DNA from: Hymenopus coronatus
Taxonomy: Eukaryota; Arthropoda; Insecta; Mantodea; Hymenopodidae
NCBI GenBank assembly: GCA_030762935.1
Contig: CM060899.1
Span: forward strand, 58,206,501-58,270,500
Length of the DNA: 64,000 nt
Reading direction: 5' to 3'
Shown: piece after piece, positions 43,715 to 55,998 of the stretch
Position numbering within the stretch: position 1 is the first letter of the stretch
Layout of the letters: every line of letters starts with the position of its first letter
Program-made: the position numbers and the translations under genes
Notes under the pieces: model-generated
What the model saw: only the letters and a program-made list of their open reading frames with translations
Database searches by the model: none
What the model was told of the DNA's origin: nothing

Positions 43715-45050
43715 ATGGTAATTGTTCCAAAGACATCAAAATCAAGTAATATGGTCAAGCGCGTATTTTCTTTGTAATATGAACTGTTGGCTAGTATATA
43801 TTCTCGTCGTCGACCTACTTGCTTCGGCAGGGCTGGTATTAAATCGCATTGTTGGATCTAATATGTAAGTTTGTGAGCCATATTTAAAGGCAATTATGTC
43901 ATACGGCGTTGTTCCCTTGTGTGGCAGCTCCAGAGATCACTTTGTGGGTCACATACCCAACCTTTTGGAGAGAATTAGCTTACATGTGTCGGACTGTGTG
44001 GTGGCGAATATTCCTGGGTGCTTGACCGTAGGGACAAATGCCAAGAACACGTGAATGGGTTTCGAACTCGCTGGACCCGGTATAGCTCGCACAGGAGCTA
44101 CGTTGCCTGCCATTAGGTTTTGGATCCAAAATTATGCGGTCTTTCACGCCCACATTGTATATCGTTCAATGGAACGCTGAGAACATAGCGTGTCTATAAA
44201 CAAAACTCGATTCAAATCAGTTTCCAGTAATGTAACGACTTAAGGGAGAACACACAATCACTATGCTGTGAACTGCAATTCCGATGAAAAGCGCTGCACA
44301 TTTCATCTCCTTGTTTCTAAGATCTGTATCACGTTCTTGGGATTGAAGATAAATGATTTTCATAGGCACCTTGAATATATACCAACTAACAGCTGCAGTA
44401 ATTTGACGATATGTTGCTTCGTAATGGGAAATGTTTGTGCTAAATACCACATTATAAATATCTGTGACCCACATTCTTTCATACAAACTAAGTTCTCGGT
44501 GATACATGTCTTTGCAGTCAACTGAGATTTTCATGTCAATTTACAGACTGCATTTCGTTTAGATATGAGGTATAACTTGCGCCCAAAATTTAAAATGTAG
44601 TAACAGTTTTCAAAAGCTGTATTTCAGGTGGCACTCTGCATAGACCTATCTTTCAAGTTCAAATTCCATCATGTCATGCTCGCGTATTTTGAGGCACTTG
44701 TGGTTTCTTGGACGAAATCACAACTTTGCGGAAATGAAATGGTGGAATTCTTCCCAGGAACTCTTTTAAGTTATGGAGCTATTTAATTACTAATAAACAT
44801 TACAGGGACAAACGATTTCATTTCCGCCCGTATTAAACCCGCGACGTTCGGTACTATAGGCTAACAGGTAATCAACATACCACAATGCAGTGTTTATCCT
44901 TATTAATGGTTAATCCCTATTATCCTTATTAATGGTCGCTAATTTCGACGAGATTAGGTGTCATGTTTGTAACATCCGACTCAGTGTATAACATAACCAA
45001 CATCATAAGCATTAGCTGAAGCTCAAATTGGATATTTGCCTAGTGACGTT

Positions 45051-45051
<1 letters not shown>
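43715..45051. other. No repeat family; contains a 105-codon minus-strand frame
   Basis: About 1.3 kb without H1 or SINE-A/B. Tandem TATCCTTATTAATGGT (44896-44935). Possible SINE remnants with CCCGCGACGTTCGG (44838). Confidence 0.35.
44217..44534 (-). CDS. 105-codon frame, unknown; weak resemblance to a chemoreceptor fragment
   Basis: ATG-to-stop frame with protein-like composition and no low complexity. Residues about 35-65 include TDIYNVVFSTNISHYEATYR and AAVSWYIFKVPMKI. Residues 82-99 (CAALFIGIAVHSIVIVCS) could form a membrane helix. The order (a polar stretch, then SWY...P, then a membrane helix) loosely recalls the end of the ligand-binding half and first membrane segment of divergent insect ionotropic receptors, but no diagnostic residue can be confirmed. 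Flanking minus-strand frames are broken, so at best an exon or pseudogene piece. Chance cannot be excluded. Confidence 0.2.
   Translation of the reverse strand: MKISVDCKDMYHRELSLYERMWVTDIYNVVFSTNISHYEATYRQITAAVSWYIFKVPMKIIYLQSQERDTDLRNKEMKCAALFIGIAVHSIVIVCSPLSRYITGN

Positions 45052-45112
<61 letters not shown>
45052..45112. repeat. (TA)n microsatellite, ~60 bp
   Basis: Pure TA dinucleotides beginning at GATATATA, about 50 bp before an H1 5' terminus. Confidence 0.95.
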
Positions 45113-45114
<2 letters not shown>

Positions 45115-45164
45115 ATCTTTGCACCAGCATGCTGATTTTTCCTTTCCAATACACTTTCTATTTC

Positions 45165-46837
45165 TACTTTCTCTAGCACGTAAGTACAATGCACATAGTA
45201 GATAGAAAAGATATTGTTTTCCATCCAAATATTCGATACCAAGATTTCACCGGAAATACAGGTTTTAGGGTCTTCTAAATAAAAAAAAGCATTTTTAGAA
45301 AAAAAGCTTGTGTGCATGTGTCTGTGGACAGCATATCTCAAAAAAAAGTAATTTAAATTCCAAATTTGGTATTTAAGTTTGTTATCTTCCAAGGATGCGA
45401 CATGAAGATTTGCAGGAGAATCCAACTAGGCTTTACATGGAAATTTTTGAAAAATTTTCATTTTCTCAAAAATAGCTCTAATGATTTAGATTAAAATACC
45501 ATATCCTTAATATATTTTATGACAAATGAAAAATATATCTTAAATTTTCGAAAATAATCTCTGAAGACTTTTCATTCTGGATAACTTTTGTATAACTTTT
45601 GCACAACTGGTAAACCGTAAGAAACAGACAAAACCGTATACACAAAAAATCTTATGCGTTCCATTCACATGTCTTTTCTAATCGCTGCAACACATTATTG
45701 TTAAAAAGCTTATTTTTTTATCTACTTCATGCTAATCGAGAAAAACATTAGCATATTTTTACTTTCTTCCTTGTAAGTAGCAGCGAAATAAGGGAGTACC
45801 ATAGGTTAAAGTGATAGTCAAAAGCTGGTTGCTATGCGACTGAAGTTCCTTTGTTTGTATGGATAGTTGACAAATTCCTCTAAGAGAAATGTATAAGGTT
45901 TTTAAAGGTGAAATCAAAAACAAGGAATAACTCAAAAACGATCAACTCCACAAAAAAAAAAAAAAAAAAAAAAAAAAGGTATATAACATAAATTGTGTGT
46001 TTTAACGAGCTCTACATTTTCTGTTAAGTTGGCTTTTGTCTATCTCTTACGGTTTATCAGTTACACAAAATTCCGTAAAATTCATCCAGAATAAAGTAGT
46101 CTTCAGAGGCCATTCCCAGAAAATTCAAGGCATGCATTTTATTTGTCAGGTAAATATCTTTAATATACGATATTTCAATCAAAAATAACGAAAAAAAAGT
46201 TCAATGTAAAGGGTAGTTGGAGGTGGGAGGATTATCTTGAAAATCTTCGTGTCGCATCCTTGGAAGATACCAAACTTAAATACCAGGCTTGGTATTTAAC
46301 GGTCTTTTCGTTTTTGAGCTATGCTGTCCACAGACATACACACACGCACACACGGACCTTTTTCTAAAAAAATGTTGTTTTATTCAGGGGGACCCTCAAC
46401 ATGTATTTGTGGTGAAATCTCGGTTTCGAGTTTTTGGGGGCATTACAATACCTTCTCTATACACTATGTACATATTACGTGTAGGGAAATAAAAATGAAG
46501 ACCTCAATAAACACACAATTAATGCTTTTTCTAGAGTTAACCGTTTCCGAGATATTTCGTGTTATTGGTTTCAATTTTATGATCAACTTTTCTCAAACGG
46601 GAGGTCAACTTTCCTTTCGCCTCTGTTTTGTTTACTTCTAGCAAGCAAAGAGAACCGAATTTCAAATGTTTCACATGGTGACCGCTTTTAAAAGATTTGA
46701 CTATTGCTTCAGGCTAGTATTTTCCTTCTACTTACAAAGAAGCACGTAATGAGACTAATTATGCTAATGTTTGTGTCGATGAACATGATGGAGATAAAAG
46801 AATAGTTTGCGAAACAACTAGAGAAAACACTGCAGAT
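45165..46837 (+). mobile_element. H1 copy interrupted by a nested H1
   Basis: Host pieces 45165-45648 and 46492-46837. The break is in the A-run of ACACAAAAAA. The host resumes AATGAAGACCTCAATAAACACAC. The 3' terminus is decayed (GAGAAAACACTGCAGAT). Confidence 0.7.
45649..46491 (-). mobile_element. H1 copy nested in H1 at an A-run
   Basis: ATCTTATGCGTTCCATTCAC at 45649 to GTAGGGAAATA at 46491, about 843 bp, complete. It has its own 27-bp A-rich run at 45951-45977 and a short CA tract (ACACACGCACACACGG). Confidence 0.8.
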
Positions 46838-46982
46838 TTTTTAATGGTTAACAAACCGGCAGGTATATCTCCTAACTTTAGAGAACACCTTAATGGCGAC
46901 TTACATATCGTAAGTACTTAGTATCCGGGTAATATTCACATAGTTATGCCAACTGTTAATCAATTTCGTAATTTTGTAATAT

Positions 46983-47232
46983 AGGCGGCTCCGTGGCCGC
47001 GTGATTAGACCGCTTGCCTCCCACCTAGGCACCACATGTTCTCCGGTTTCCCCCGCCACTCATTCATTTCGCTTGCATTTCATATCGTCCACTTCCTCAA
47101 GTTTATGCCTGGCTACGGCCGACCACCCGTTCCAGGTTCTCCATTGTGTGGTTTTGTGCGTTTGGCTCCCAGACATTCACTTGATGGGGTATCAGTCCTA
47201 GAAATACGGGGAGGGTAAGCTGACTACGAATG
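46983..47232 (+). mobile_element. SINE-B copy with internal deletion and target duplication
   Basis: Head GGCTCCGTGGCCGCGTGATTAGACCGC. The B box and GGATTTGTGGTGG region are deleted (CCTAGGC|ACCACATG...). The middle and tail (AGGTTCTCCATTGTGTGG, AAATACGGGGAGGGTAAGC) are kept. TTGTAATAT flanks it at 46974-46982 and 47233-47241. Confidence 0.8.
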
Positions 47233-47241
47233 TTGTAATAT

Positions 47242-47786
47242 TAACGCCATACTGAGGGCATGTGTTTTAGATGTTAGAATCAGCTGGAAAACCATTAGAA
47301 TCGGTTGGACGATTGAATGTTATACCGGCATGCTGTCACGTAGCTCAATGGTTAGAGCGGTAGATCCGTGTTCAAATCCCTCCTGTAGCATTGACTCTCA
47401 GCTGATTCTAAACAGTTAAAGGTTAAGTGTTGAGCCTCCAAACCTACGGCTTGCAGTAGCAATTGAGATTGCTTAATGGCATTAAGTTGGAGTGGTGAGG
47501 TTGACGAGGGTAACTCAAGCTGTGTGTGCATGGGAGACTAGGGTGGGTCTCACACCCAGGTTACCCGATACCTCCTCTTGTTGGCTGCCTGCCTGCCGAC
47601 CGTGACACTGCCGTGGTGCTTCTTGGGAACCTCTTCTTCATGTCTCCTTGTCCTGCCAGAGTACTTATTGTCATGTAAGTCATGCTTCTCTTTCTCATGC
47701 ACCGCCCGGCTTACACCGCAGCTCCAGCACGTTTGATCAGTATTGCCAACCGCATGGTTTAAAGATAGGCATGGCATTGAATGTTT
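47242..47786. repeat. tRNA-like fragment and unassigned GC-richer DNA
   Basis: At 47323-47400 the block ATACCGGCATGCTGTCACGTAGCTCAATGG...GTTCAAATCCCTCC...GCATTGACTCTCAG is a shortened relative of the tRNA-containing unit at 43388 and 47787. From 47440 to 47760 no family is recognised. Confidence 0.45.
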
Positions 47787-48165
47787 CAGTCTGACTCTAC
47801 CTATCCTACACATGGCCTGTGTGAAAAAACAATCAAATCAACACTGATTGTTCATAATAGTTGGCTATACTATGAATCCTGGGACTTGCGCACTAACGAC
47901 ATTGTAAGTCGCCATTGGGGTATGCCATCCCAAAATAATTTGAGATCACCTTGTGGTTTACCGGGAAACATGCGAGTCAGTTGAGAAATGTTTAATGCTA
48001 TGCCGGCATGTTGCTATGGTAGCTCAGAGATGGAGTAACCGGCTAAAGACCGGGAGATCCGTGGATCATATCCCGGCTTTGGCATTGAATTTTTCAGTCT
48101 GACTCTACCTATCCGACTCCTGTACTACACACGGTCTGTGTGGAAAAGAACAATTAAATCAATAC
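47787..48165 (+). repeat. tRNA-containing repeat unit, tandem 308-bp period
   Basis: CAGTCTGACTCTACCTATCC occurs at 47787 and again at 48095. Between them lies one full unit with the blocks of 43388-43714 and a tRNA-like segment (TGGTAGCTCAGAGATGGAG, ACCGGCTAAAGACCGGG, GTGGATCATATCCCGG at 48018-48078). The second copy runs only to AAATCAATACG, so 1.2 units are present. Confidence 0.65.
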
Positions 48166-48311
48166 GTATGGTTTAAACCGTGCATTTGCTGTTTTCGGCC
48201 CTATGTGTATGGTTAGAACATTGAACCGTACGCAGTAAATACGATCCTACAATATAAGTAAAATAAATTTTGAAATTGGACAACTCTTACTCCTTGGTTG
48301 CAGACAATTTC

Positions 48312-48471
48312 TACTTTCTCTAGCCCCGTATGTACAATGTACATAGGGATAGAGAAGTATTGTATTCCACCCAAAAATTTGATATCGAGATTTCACCGGA
48401 AATACATGTCTTAGGACCCCCTGAATCCAAAAAAAAAAAGTATTTTCAGAAACAGGTCCGTGCGCGCGCGC

Positions 48472-48512
<41 letters not shown>

Positions 48513-49210
48513 GACAGCATAGCTCAAAAACGAAAAGACCGTTAAATACAAAACTTGGTATTTAAGTTTGGTATCTTCCAAGGATGCGATACGAAGATTT
48601 TCAAGAAAATTCACCCACCCCCAACTACCCTTTACATGGAAAAATTTTCAATTTTTTTTTTTTCTCTAAAAAGTGGCTGTAACGATTTTGATTAAAAGAA
48701 GACATATTAAGGCCATTTGTATCACAAATAAAGTTTATACCTTGAATTTTCTGGGAATAGCTTATAAAGACCTGTTTATTTTGGATGAATTTTGCTTAAT
48801 TTGGAATAACTAGTAAACCATAAGAGATAGACAAAACTTACAATACAAAAAATGTAGATCTCGTTAAAATACACGAGCTATGTCATACATTTTTTTCGTG
48901 GAACTTACCGTTTTCGAGGTATTCCTTGTTATTAGTTTCAATTGTGAAGTACTACACTTTTCTCAGGCGGAAGTGTCCGTTTTTCTTTTGTTCTACTCCT
49001 GGTCAAGCAAAAAGCGATTTGCAATGCCAATCGCATAACGACAGCTTTTAAAACATTTGACTATCACTTTAGCCTAGTGCACTTCCTTAGTTCTCTTCTA
49101 CTTATAAGGAACTAAGTAATAACATTTTGCTAATGTTTATCTCAATTAGCATGGTGTTGAAAGAAGTTATTTTTCGTAAGACGTTTGTTTGTGGAATAGC
49201 TAGATCAGAT
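48312..49210 (+). mobile_element. H1 copy, 3' hairpin deleted
   Basis: TACTTTCTCTAGCCCCGTATG at 48312, with a GC/GT tract (GCGCGCGCGCG then (TG)n) at 48463-48509. The 3' end reads GAATAGCTAGATCAGAT: the GAGAAAGTCATGTGAATGGAACAC segment has been lost precisely between TAGA and TCAGAT. Confidence 0.75.
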
Positions 49211-49240
49211 TTTTACACATAGGCTGCATGGATTAAAAAA

Positions 49241-50114
49241 ATTTGATGTGTTCCAGTCACATGACTTTCTCTAGCTGTTACACAAACAAATTTCTTTACA
49301 ACAATATGCTAATCAAGAGAAACATTAGCAGAAATGTCATATATTATTTGCTTCCTTATGAATAGAAGAGAATACACCAGGCTAATTTGATAGTCAAATC
49401 TTTTAAAAGCTGGCCCTGTGTGAAACAATTGAAGCTCGGTTCGCTTTGCATGGCCTACAGTAAAACGAGAGATGAAACGAAACGTCACTTCCCGTTTGAG
49501 AAAAGATTGAGCAGTTTAAAAATTGAAACCAATACCAAAGACATTATCTCAGAAACGGTCGAACCTACATAGAAATACGCAAAGGACGCATATTATGTGT
49601 TTTAGCGAGATCTACGGTTTTTGTGTAGTAAGTATTTGTTTGTCTCTTACAGTTTAATCGTTATGTAAAATTCTGCAAAACTGACCCAGAATAAAGAACG
49701 TTATAGAGGCTATTCTCAGAAAATTCAAAATATACATTTTATTTGTGATCTAAATATATTTAATATACGGTATTTTAATTAAAATCCTCAGAGCCATTTT
49801 TGAGAAAATAAAAATTTCATAAACTTTTCCATGTAAAGCGTAGTTTGTATTGGAGGGACTTTCTTGAAAATCTTGGTGTCGGAAGATACTAAAGATAAAT
49901 ACCAAGTTTGATATTTAACGGTATTTTCATGTTTGATCTATGCTGTCCACAGAAACACACACTCACAGGGATATTTTTCTTAAACAATTTTCTTTTTGGA
50001 TTCAGGGGTCTCAAAGCACATATATCCGATGAAATTTCGTTAACGAATTTTCGAGTGAAATACAATACCTTCTCTATCCACTATGTACATTATACATAAA
50101 GGTTAGAGAAAGTA
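49241..50114 (-). mobile_element. H1 copy, full length (874 bp)
   Basis: ATTTGATGTGTTCCAGTCAC to GGTTAGAGAAAGTA. The palindrome is present as AAATACCAAGTTTGATATTTAA. The CA tract is short. Confidence 0.75.
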
Positions 50115-50235
50115 AAAAATGGCATAATTTTGGTGACTCATTATTGTCATTGCTTGCTCTTTTCACGTCGAAAGGACCGTTAGTGGATGTAGAGCGAATT
50201 CACTGATACTTCTGTCATACACTTACCCATGACTG

Positions 50236-50519
50236 AAATGAAAAGAAGTTTTATTTATGGACGCTATTTAACTGCTGTGGTTCTCAGCGTCTCATTCTAT
50301 ATTGGGCGTAAAGACCGCTTAATTTTGCTCAGAGGCCTCTCTATCAGACTTGAGGTTCTTTTATGTGCTGTAAATCTACGACACGGGTCCCACGGCTTTA
50401 CTAAGTCATGCTAAGGATTTTTACGCCGGAAAAAATGCATCGTCCTCCGCCGGGTTTGAATCCACGACCTTGGGTATACGAAGTTAGCACGGTAACCATT
50501 ACACTATGGAGGGCGATTT
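50236..50519 (-). mobile_element. SINE-A copy, long form
   Basis: Head on minus at 50455-50519 (AATGGTTACCGTGCTAAC, GGATTCAAACCCGG). Body GATGCATTTTTTCCGGCG. Extra 3' part with CAGAGGCCTCTCTATCAG. Tail TAAATAAAACTTC. Confidence 0.75.
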
Positions 50520-50768
50520 TCCCATGACTGTCTCCATGAATCACAATGTAGGGGTGGTAATTGGAGCGGGGAGGGGGGAGAATCGACAACGAATGACGAA
50601 CAGTGACACCACTTCCTCAGATGTGAAGATGTCTCTAATTTGAATGAAGTTGTTGAGTTTTGGTGACCATTACTGCCGGCGCGGAAGTCTTTTGGTGAGT
50701 TGTTTTGTTCAGTTTACTTTCTCGGCCCTAATAATGCTGATTTTGACTGTGTATTTTTTTTTTCGTAG

Positions 50769-51133
50769 TTGGTTTACCCTCCCCGTATTTTAGTACTAAC
50801 CCCCCCCCCCAGGATTTACAAGCGGATGCCTAGGGATAAGAGGTATGTCGGGAAGTCAACGACACGAAACCACAGAATGGAGAACATGGAACAAGTCGGT
50901 CCGTAGCCAGGCATGATCGTGAGGAAGTGGATGATATGAAATGCAAGCAAAATGGATGACAGGGAAGGTGATGGAGCAATTAGTGGAATGAGTGACGGGG
51001 GAAACCGGAGGACCCGAAGAAAACCGGCCCAAACGCCGTTTCGTCCACCACAAATCCCACATACGGGCGCTTAGGATTGAACCCGGGCCGCCTAGGTGGG
51101 AGGCGAACGATCTAATCACTCGGCCACGGCGCC
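50769..51133 (-). mobile_element. SINE-B copy, near full length
   Basis: Minus-strand head GGCGCCGTGGCCGAGTGATT at 51133 and B box GGGTTCAATCC. Tail at 50769 TACGGGGAGGGTAAACCAAC. C-run of 11 at 50802-50812. Flanks GTATTTTT / GTATATTT may be a worn target duplication. Confidence 0.75.
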
Positions 51134-51408
51134 GCCTAGGGTATATTTACCAAATAAATTTAATTTAAAATGAAACATAGAAGTTGACTTTGTACAGTCA
51201 CTGGATATTGAAGCATGAATCACAATTGGGGAATAAATTATGATGAGTGAATCAATGCTATGTTTATTGACGCATTTGACGTTGATATTTTATATATTTT
51301 TTTTAAATTGATATTTCCTTCATTTCTTACTTATATAGGTAATGCGCATTCTGAAATATTTTATTAAAATTGTCACCTCAGTGTTTTCAGTTCAGAAATA
51401 CGAGTTAT
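51134..51408. other. No gene seen
   Basis: AT-rich spacer between a SINE-B and an H1 5' terminus. Confidence 0.4.
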
Positions 51409-52249
51409 TACTTTCTCTAGCCCGTATATACAATATACGTAGTGGATAGAGAAGGTATTGTATTTCACCAACAATTGGATGTCGAGATTTCACAGGAAAT
51501 ATATGTTTTGAGGTCCCTCGAGTCCGAAAAAAGCATTTTTATATAAAGGGCCGTAAGTGTGTGTGTGTGTGTGTGTGTCTGGACAGCATCACTCAGAAAA
51601 GAAAAGTCCGTTAAATACCAGATTAGGTATTTAAACTTAGTATTCCCCAAGGATGCGACAGGAAGATTTTCAAGAAAATCCCCCCAACTACCCTTTACAT
51701 AGAAAACATTTCAAAAAGTTTGATTTTATCAAAAATGTCTCTAACGATTTTGATTAAAATACCGCATATTAAAGATTTTACATGACAAATAAAATGTATG
51801 TTTTAAATTTCCTGGGAATATCCTTTGAAGACCTCTTTATTCTGGATGAATTTTACTGAAATTTGCATAACTGGTAAATAGTAAGAGATAGACAAAAATT
51901 TACTACTCAAAAAATGTAGACTCGTTAAAACACTTTTATGGCATATAAGTTTTTTTGAACTGACCGTCTCTGAGATATTACTTGTTAATGTTTCAGCTTT
52001 AAATATTTAAACTTTTCTCAAAGGGGACATACAAAGCGAATCGAACCTCAGTTGTTTCACATAACGATGAGCTTTTAAAGGATTTGACAATCGCTTTAGG
52101 CTAATGTATTCCTATATTTCCCTACTACTTAAAAGGAAGCAAGTAATAAGACCAATTATGCTAATACAGTCTTGATTAGCATGATGTAGATAAAAGAACA
52201 GCTTGTATTGAACAGCTAGAGAAAGAAACGTGAATGGAACACATAAGAT
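51409..52249 (+). mobile_element. H1 copy, full length (841 bp)
   Basis: TACTTTCTCTAGCCCGTATATAC to AACGTGAATGGAACACATAAGAT. The GT tract is 20 bp. About 30 bp are missing near CTCAAAGGGGACATACAAAGCG. Confidence 0.75.
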
Positions 52250-53875
52250 TTTATTTGCCTATACGGTATTCTGATCGAGGAAGGTTGGTAACACTGACTG
52301 TGATTCTCTAACTGCAGGAAGATGGCCGAAGCAACTCCGTGTGGTCATGGCATTAGATCACAGATAAGGGTTTGCTATAGAGACAGTCATCCATCGCTGC
52401 AAGAAGCCTGTCAGTAAATAGTACAAAGCACTTCTGCTAACACACACCTGTGTATGCCGCGGGCCGATAGCATCAGGCATCACAGAGGGCACCTGCAGCC
52501 CGCCCCGCTGCTGACACCTTGTTGTCTAGGGATATACAAAACGTAGCTTACTTCCGCTTAAGAGTTGTTTCTTAGGCCTATATTACACTATCAAAAGGAT
52601 ATGACTATTTCGTTCATGTCGTGTGGTCGTAGGAAGTGGCCAACCCAGTACATTGGCGCGTAACATTCCAACCAATCGGATCTCATTATCTCTCCATTTA
52701 ATCGCTTTCTTTTTATCACACTCCAACGTGCATTTGTTTTCGTCTCATAGTATAGATGTACAGTGGAATAATGGCGGAAGTTCCAAAGCGTGTTTATTTT
52801 ACGCTAAAACAATAGAATGTAACAATATAAAGAGATCGGTATTAATTTACGCCACAATAATATGATGTAGCAATACAAAGAGATCTGAAATTTATGATAT
52901 GGATATCAAGAAGCAGTGACTTCGGTGCAAATATACTTCAAGACATATGGGATTTTAGGAATATTATTCTTCGTGTCATAGGCTAATTATTGTTATTTTA
53001 TTCACGAAATAGTCTTGTTAAATACAACTCGAGCTACAACTTTTCTCTAGATAAATTGGACACCTTTGACTACATCTAGCTGTGACATACCTCTATGATA
53101 AAAGTTATACTCACCATCACATCTTAATAAAATGGCACACATTACATAGTTCAGTGGCTAAAGCCAAACTGCTCATTTCCTATTATGAATCACATGAAAT
53201 GATTCACAATTCAAAACATAATTATTATAAAAACAGAAACAAAAGACTGGAAATATATAAAAGTAGCCATTATGAAGTACATGCAGGATAAAGATGTGAG
53301 GAAAAACTTAAATGCATTGGGAAACCAATATTTAGAAGAACAAAATGAAAGTTATTATGACAGCCATTAATTATCTACCATTTTTGCTGCTAGCTTTATT
53401 ATTCATACTTATAAATGTAGTATTAATAAACGTTCTTTAAGAAATGAACTTATTGAGGTTAAGTTTTAGGTTAAGTCGTACAAAAATTTTGTAGATGAAT
53501 GTAATAGAAGCCTAGAGTAAATGTATTTATGAATGTTTAACATAATGACACAACAAACATTTTAAAGAGAACAAAATACGAAACATTATTACAGTAAATG
53601 GTGTTAAATGCTGAATATAGTTTTTAAAGTTGTAATAAAAGATGTGATAAAAGGTTTGACGTAGTGTAATATACTCGACAGTTTTAATGTGATCGCAATA
53701 TGTGTTAGTGTAATATAGGTCTTAGACACATGTTACATCAAGGTTTTATAAATGGCACGACTGAGTCGACCCTTATGGAGAAATGTTACCATAATCTGTC
53801 AAATGTCTTATCAGGAAAGTATCGGAGATCTATAGCTCAAATACCTCCAGGACTGTTATTCCTGACATTTTTGTT
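52250..53875. other. No gene or known repeat recognised
   Basis: 1.6 kb, second longest repeat-poor stretch. Nothing coding-like beyond 80 codons (52623-52865, no motif). A GC-richer block lies at 52300-52540. A near-duplicate AATANNATGTANCAATANAAAGAGATC occurs twice (52811-52838 and 52858-52885). Confidence 0.4.
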
Positions 53876-54530
53876 TGCTTTCTCTAGCATCTATGTACAA
53901 GGTACATAGTGCGTAGTGAAGGTGTAGTATTCCACCCAAACATTTTATACTGAGATTTCACCGGAAATATATGTTTTAGAGTCCTTTGAAACAAAAAGAA
54001 GCACTTTTAGAAAACGGCCCATGTGTGACAACATAACTCAAAAACGAAAGTTGGTATTTATGTTCAGTATCTTCCAAGAATGCGACACAAAGATTTTCAG
54101 GACCCCCCGCCCGCCAAACCCAACTACCTTTTACATAGGATGTTTTTCGAATATTTTGATCTTCTCAAAAATAGCTCTAACGATTTTGATTAATATATTT
54201 TTATGACAAGTGAAATGTATATCTTTTATTTTAAGCTACTTAAACTTTTCTCAAATGGGAAGTAATTTTCTTTTAATCTGTTTTTGTTTACATTTGGCAA
54301 GCAAAAAGAACCGAATTTCAATTGTTTCACATAGCGATCGATTTTAAAAGGATTTCACTATGGCTTAAACCTAGTGCATTCCCTTATTTCCGTTCTACTT
54401 ACAAGGAAGCAATTCAATTCTGCTAATGTTTATCTCGATTAGCGTAATGTAGATAAAAGCTTAATCTTTTGTTAGAAAAGTTTGTTTGCGGAACAGCTAG
54501 AGAAAGTCGTATGAATGGAACACATCAGAT
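53876..54530 (+). mobile_element. H1 copy with ~230-bp internal deletion
   Basis: 5' TGCTTTCTCTAGCATCTATG, no GT tract. It jumps from AAATGTATATCTT to TTATTTTAAGCTACTTAAAC, removing the TTCTGGGAATAGCC...GTTATTGG block. 3' CGTATGAATGGAACACATCAGAT. Confidence 0.7.
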
Positions 54531-55025
54531 TTTTCTTCTAATTTTCCTCGGTCTGACAAATGCAGGAGCGGTAACCTAAACTGAGGCCTGAAACGTTTTC
54601 TGCCCGAATTTCATAGCTCAGTCCATTTGAAGAAGTAGAGAAATAAAGTGTTCCTATCTAGGTAGAGTCATCACCAATAGTAATGTTGAAACAGAATAAA
54701 TCCGACTGGCCCAGTCATATAATGCCTACTTGCTGTGCCAGGAGTCCGGGTTCGATTCGCACCCTGGATGTTTGAATTTTTATCCAACCAAGATCGTTCC
54801 CTATACTCCCCAGAGTCTGGAAGTATGATGAGAATGCCAGACTGCACAGCTCTACCGACTAAACTAAGAAGCTCGCCCGGATAGATACGGCAAGTGTACG
54901 CCATTTTCAGCCTAAGAAAGTGACAAAGACATATTCAATTTTGTAGAAATAAGCCTATTGTGTAGCTTTCTTGTACTAAAACCTGCATCTATGTTGAGTG
55001 CGCTTTTAAAGGTATAATTGGCTTT
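54531..55025. other. Unassigned; tRNA-like remnants at about 54660-54905
   Basis: Plus strand GGGTTCGATTCGCACC (54749). Minus strand TTTAGTCGGTAGAGC (near 54855) resembles an A box. CAGAGTCTGGAAGTATG also occurs, inverted, beside SINE-D at 58400. Probably a decayed SINE or two overlapping ones. Confidence 0.35.
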
Positions 55026-55135
55026 TTATGCACATAGTGTGTAGAGACGGTATTGCATTTCACCCAAAAATTCGATGCCAAGATTTCACTGGAGATAGAC
55101 GTTTTAGGGTCCCTTGTTTCCAAAAAAAGTACTTT
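55026..55135 (+). mobile_element. H1 5'-end fragment (110 bp)
   Basis: TTATGCACATAGTGTGTAGAGACGG to AAAAAAAGTACTTTTA. The terminus itself is missing. The next full copy starts immediately, in the same orientation. Confidence 0.65.
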
Positions 55136-55998
55136 TAACTTTTCTATAGTACTATATGCATACATAGTGTGTAGAGAAGGTATTGCAATCCACCCAAAAA
55201 TTCGGTGCCGAGATTCTATCGGAAATAGACGATTTAGAGTTCCCTGTATTAAAAAAGCAATTTAGAAAAACGTCCGTGTGTGTATGTTCGTGAGACAGTG
55301 TGTCCGTGTGTCTATGAATACATAGCAAAAACGAAAAGTCTGTAAAACACCAAACTTGGTATGTCTTCCAGGGATGCCACACAGAAGATTCTGAGAAAAA
55401 TCCCCCTACTCCAAACAACTCTTTACGTGGAAAAAAGTTCGAAAAGTTTGATTTTCTCAAAAATGGCTTTAACGATTTTTATCAAAATATCGTATACTAA
55501 AGATATTTACACGACAAATTAAATGTATATCTCGAATTTTCTGGGGATAGCCTCTGAAGACATCTTTATTCTGGATGAATTTTGTTGGATCTTGCATAAC
55601 TAGTAAACCGTAAGAGATAGACAAAAACTTTCTCACAAATAATGTAGAGCACTTTAAAACACACACTTTATGATACATAATCTTTTTTCCCTAGAATTGA
55701 CCATTTTTGAGATATTTCTTATTACTGGTTTCAGTTTTGAAATAGATACTTCAACTTTTCACATACGAGAATTTGGCAACTCCTTGCAATGCAAAGAAAC
55801 GGATTTCAACCACATGGTAATCAGCTTTTAAAAGATTTGACTATCGTTTTAGCCTAGTTTATTCCCTTATTTCCCTTCTATTTACAATATTCTGCTAATG
55901 TTTATTTCGATTAACATGAAGTAGATAGAAGAATAAGCTTTATAACAATACTTTGTTACAGAGATGTAGAGAAAGTCATGTGAATGAAACACATGAGA
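55136..55998 (+). mobile_element. H1 copy, full length
   Basis: TAACTTTTCTATAGTACTATATGC to CATGTGAATGAAACACATGAGAT, 863 bp. The palindrome is shortened (ACACCAAACTTGGTATGTC). Confidence 0.75.
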
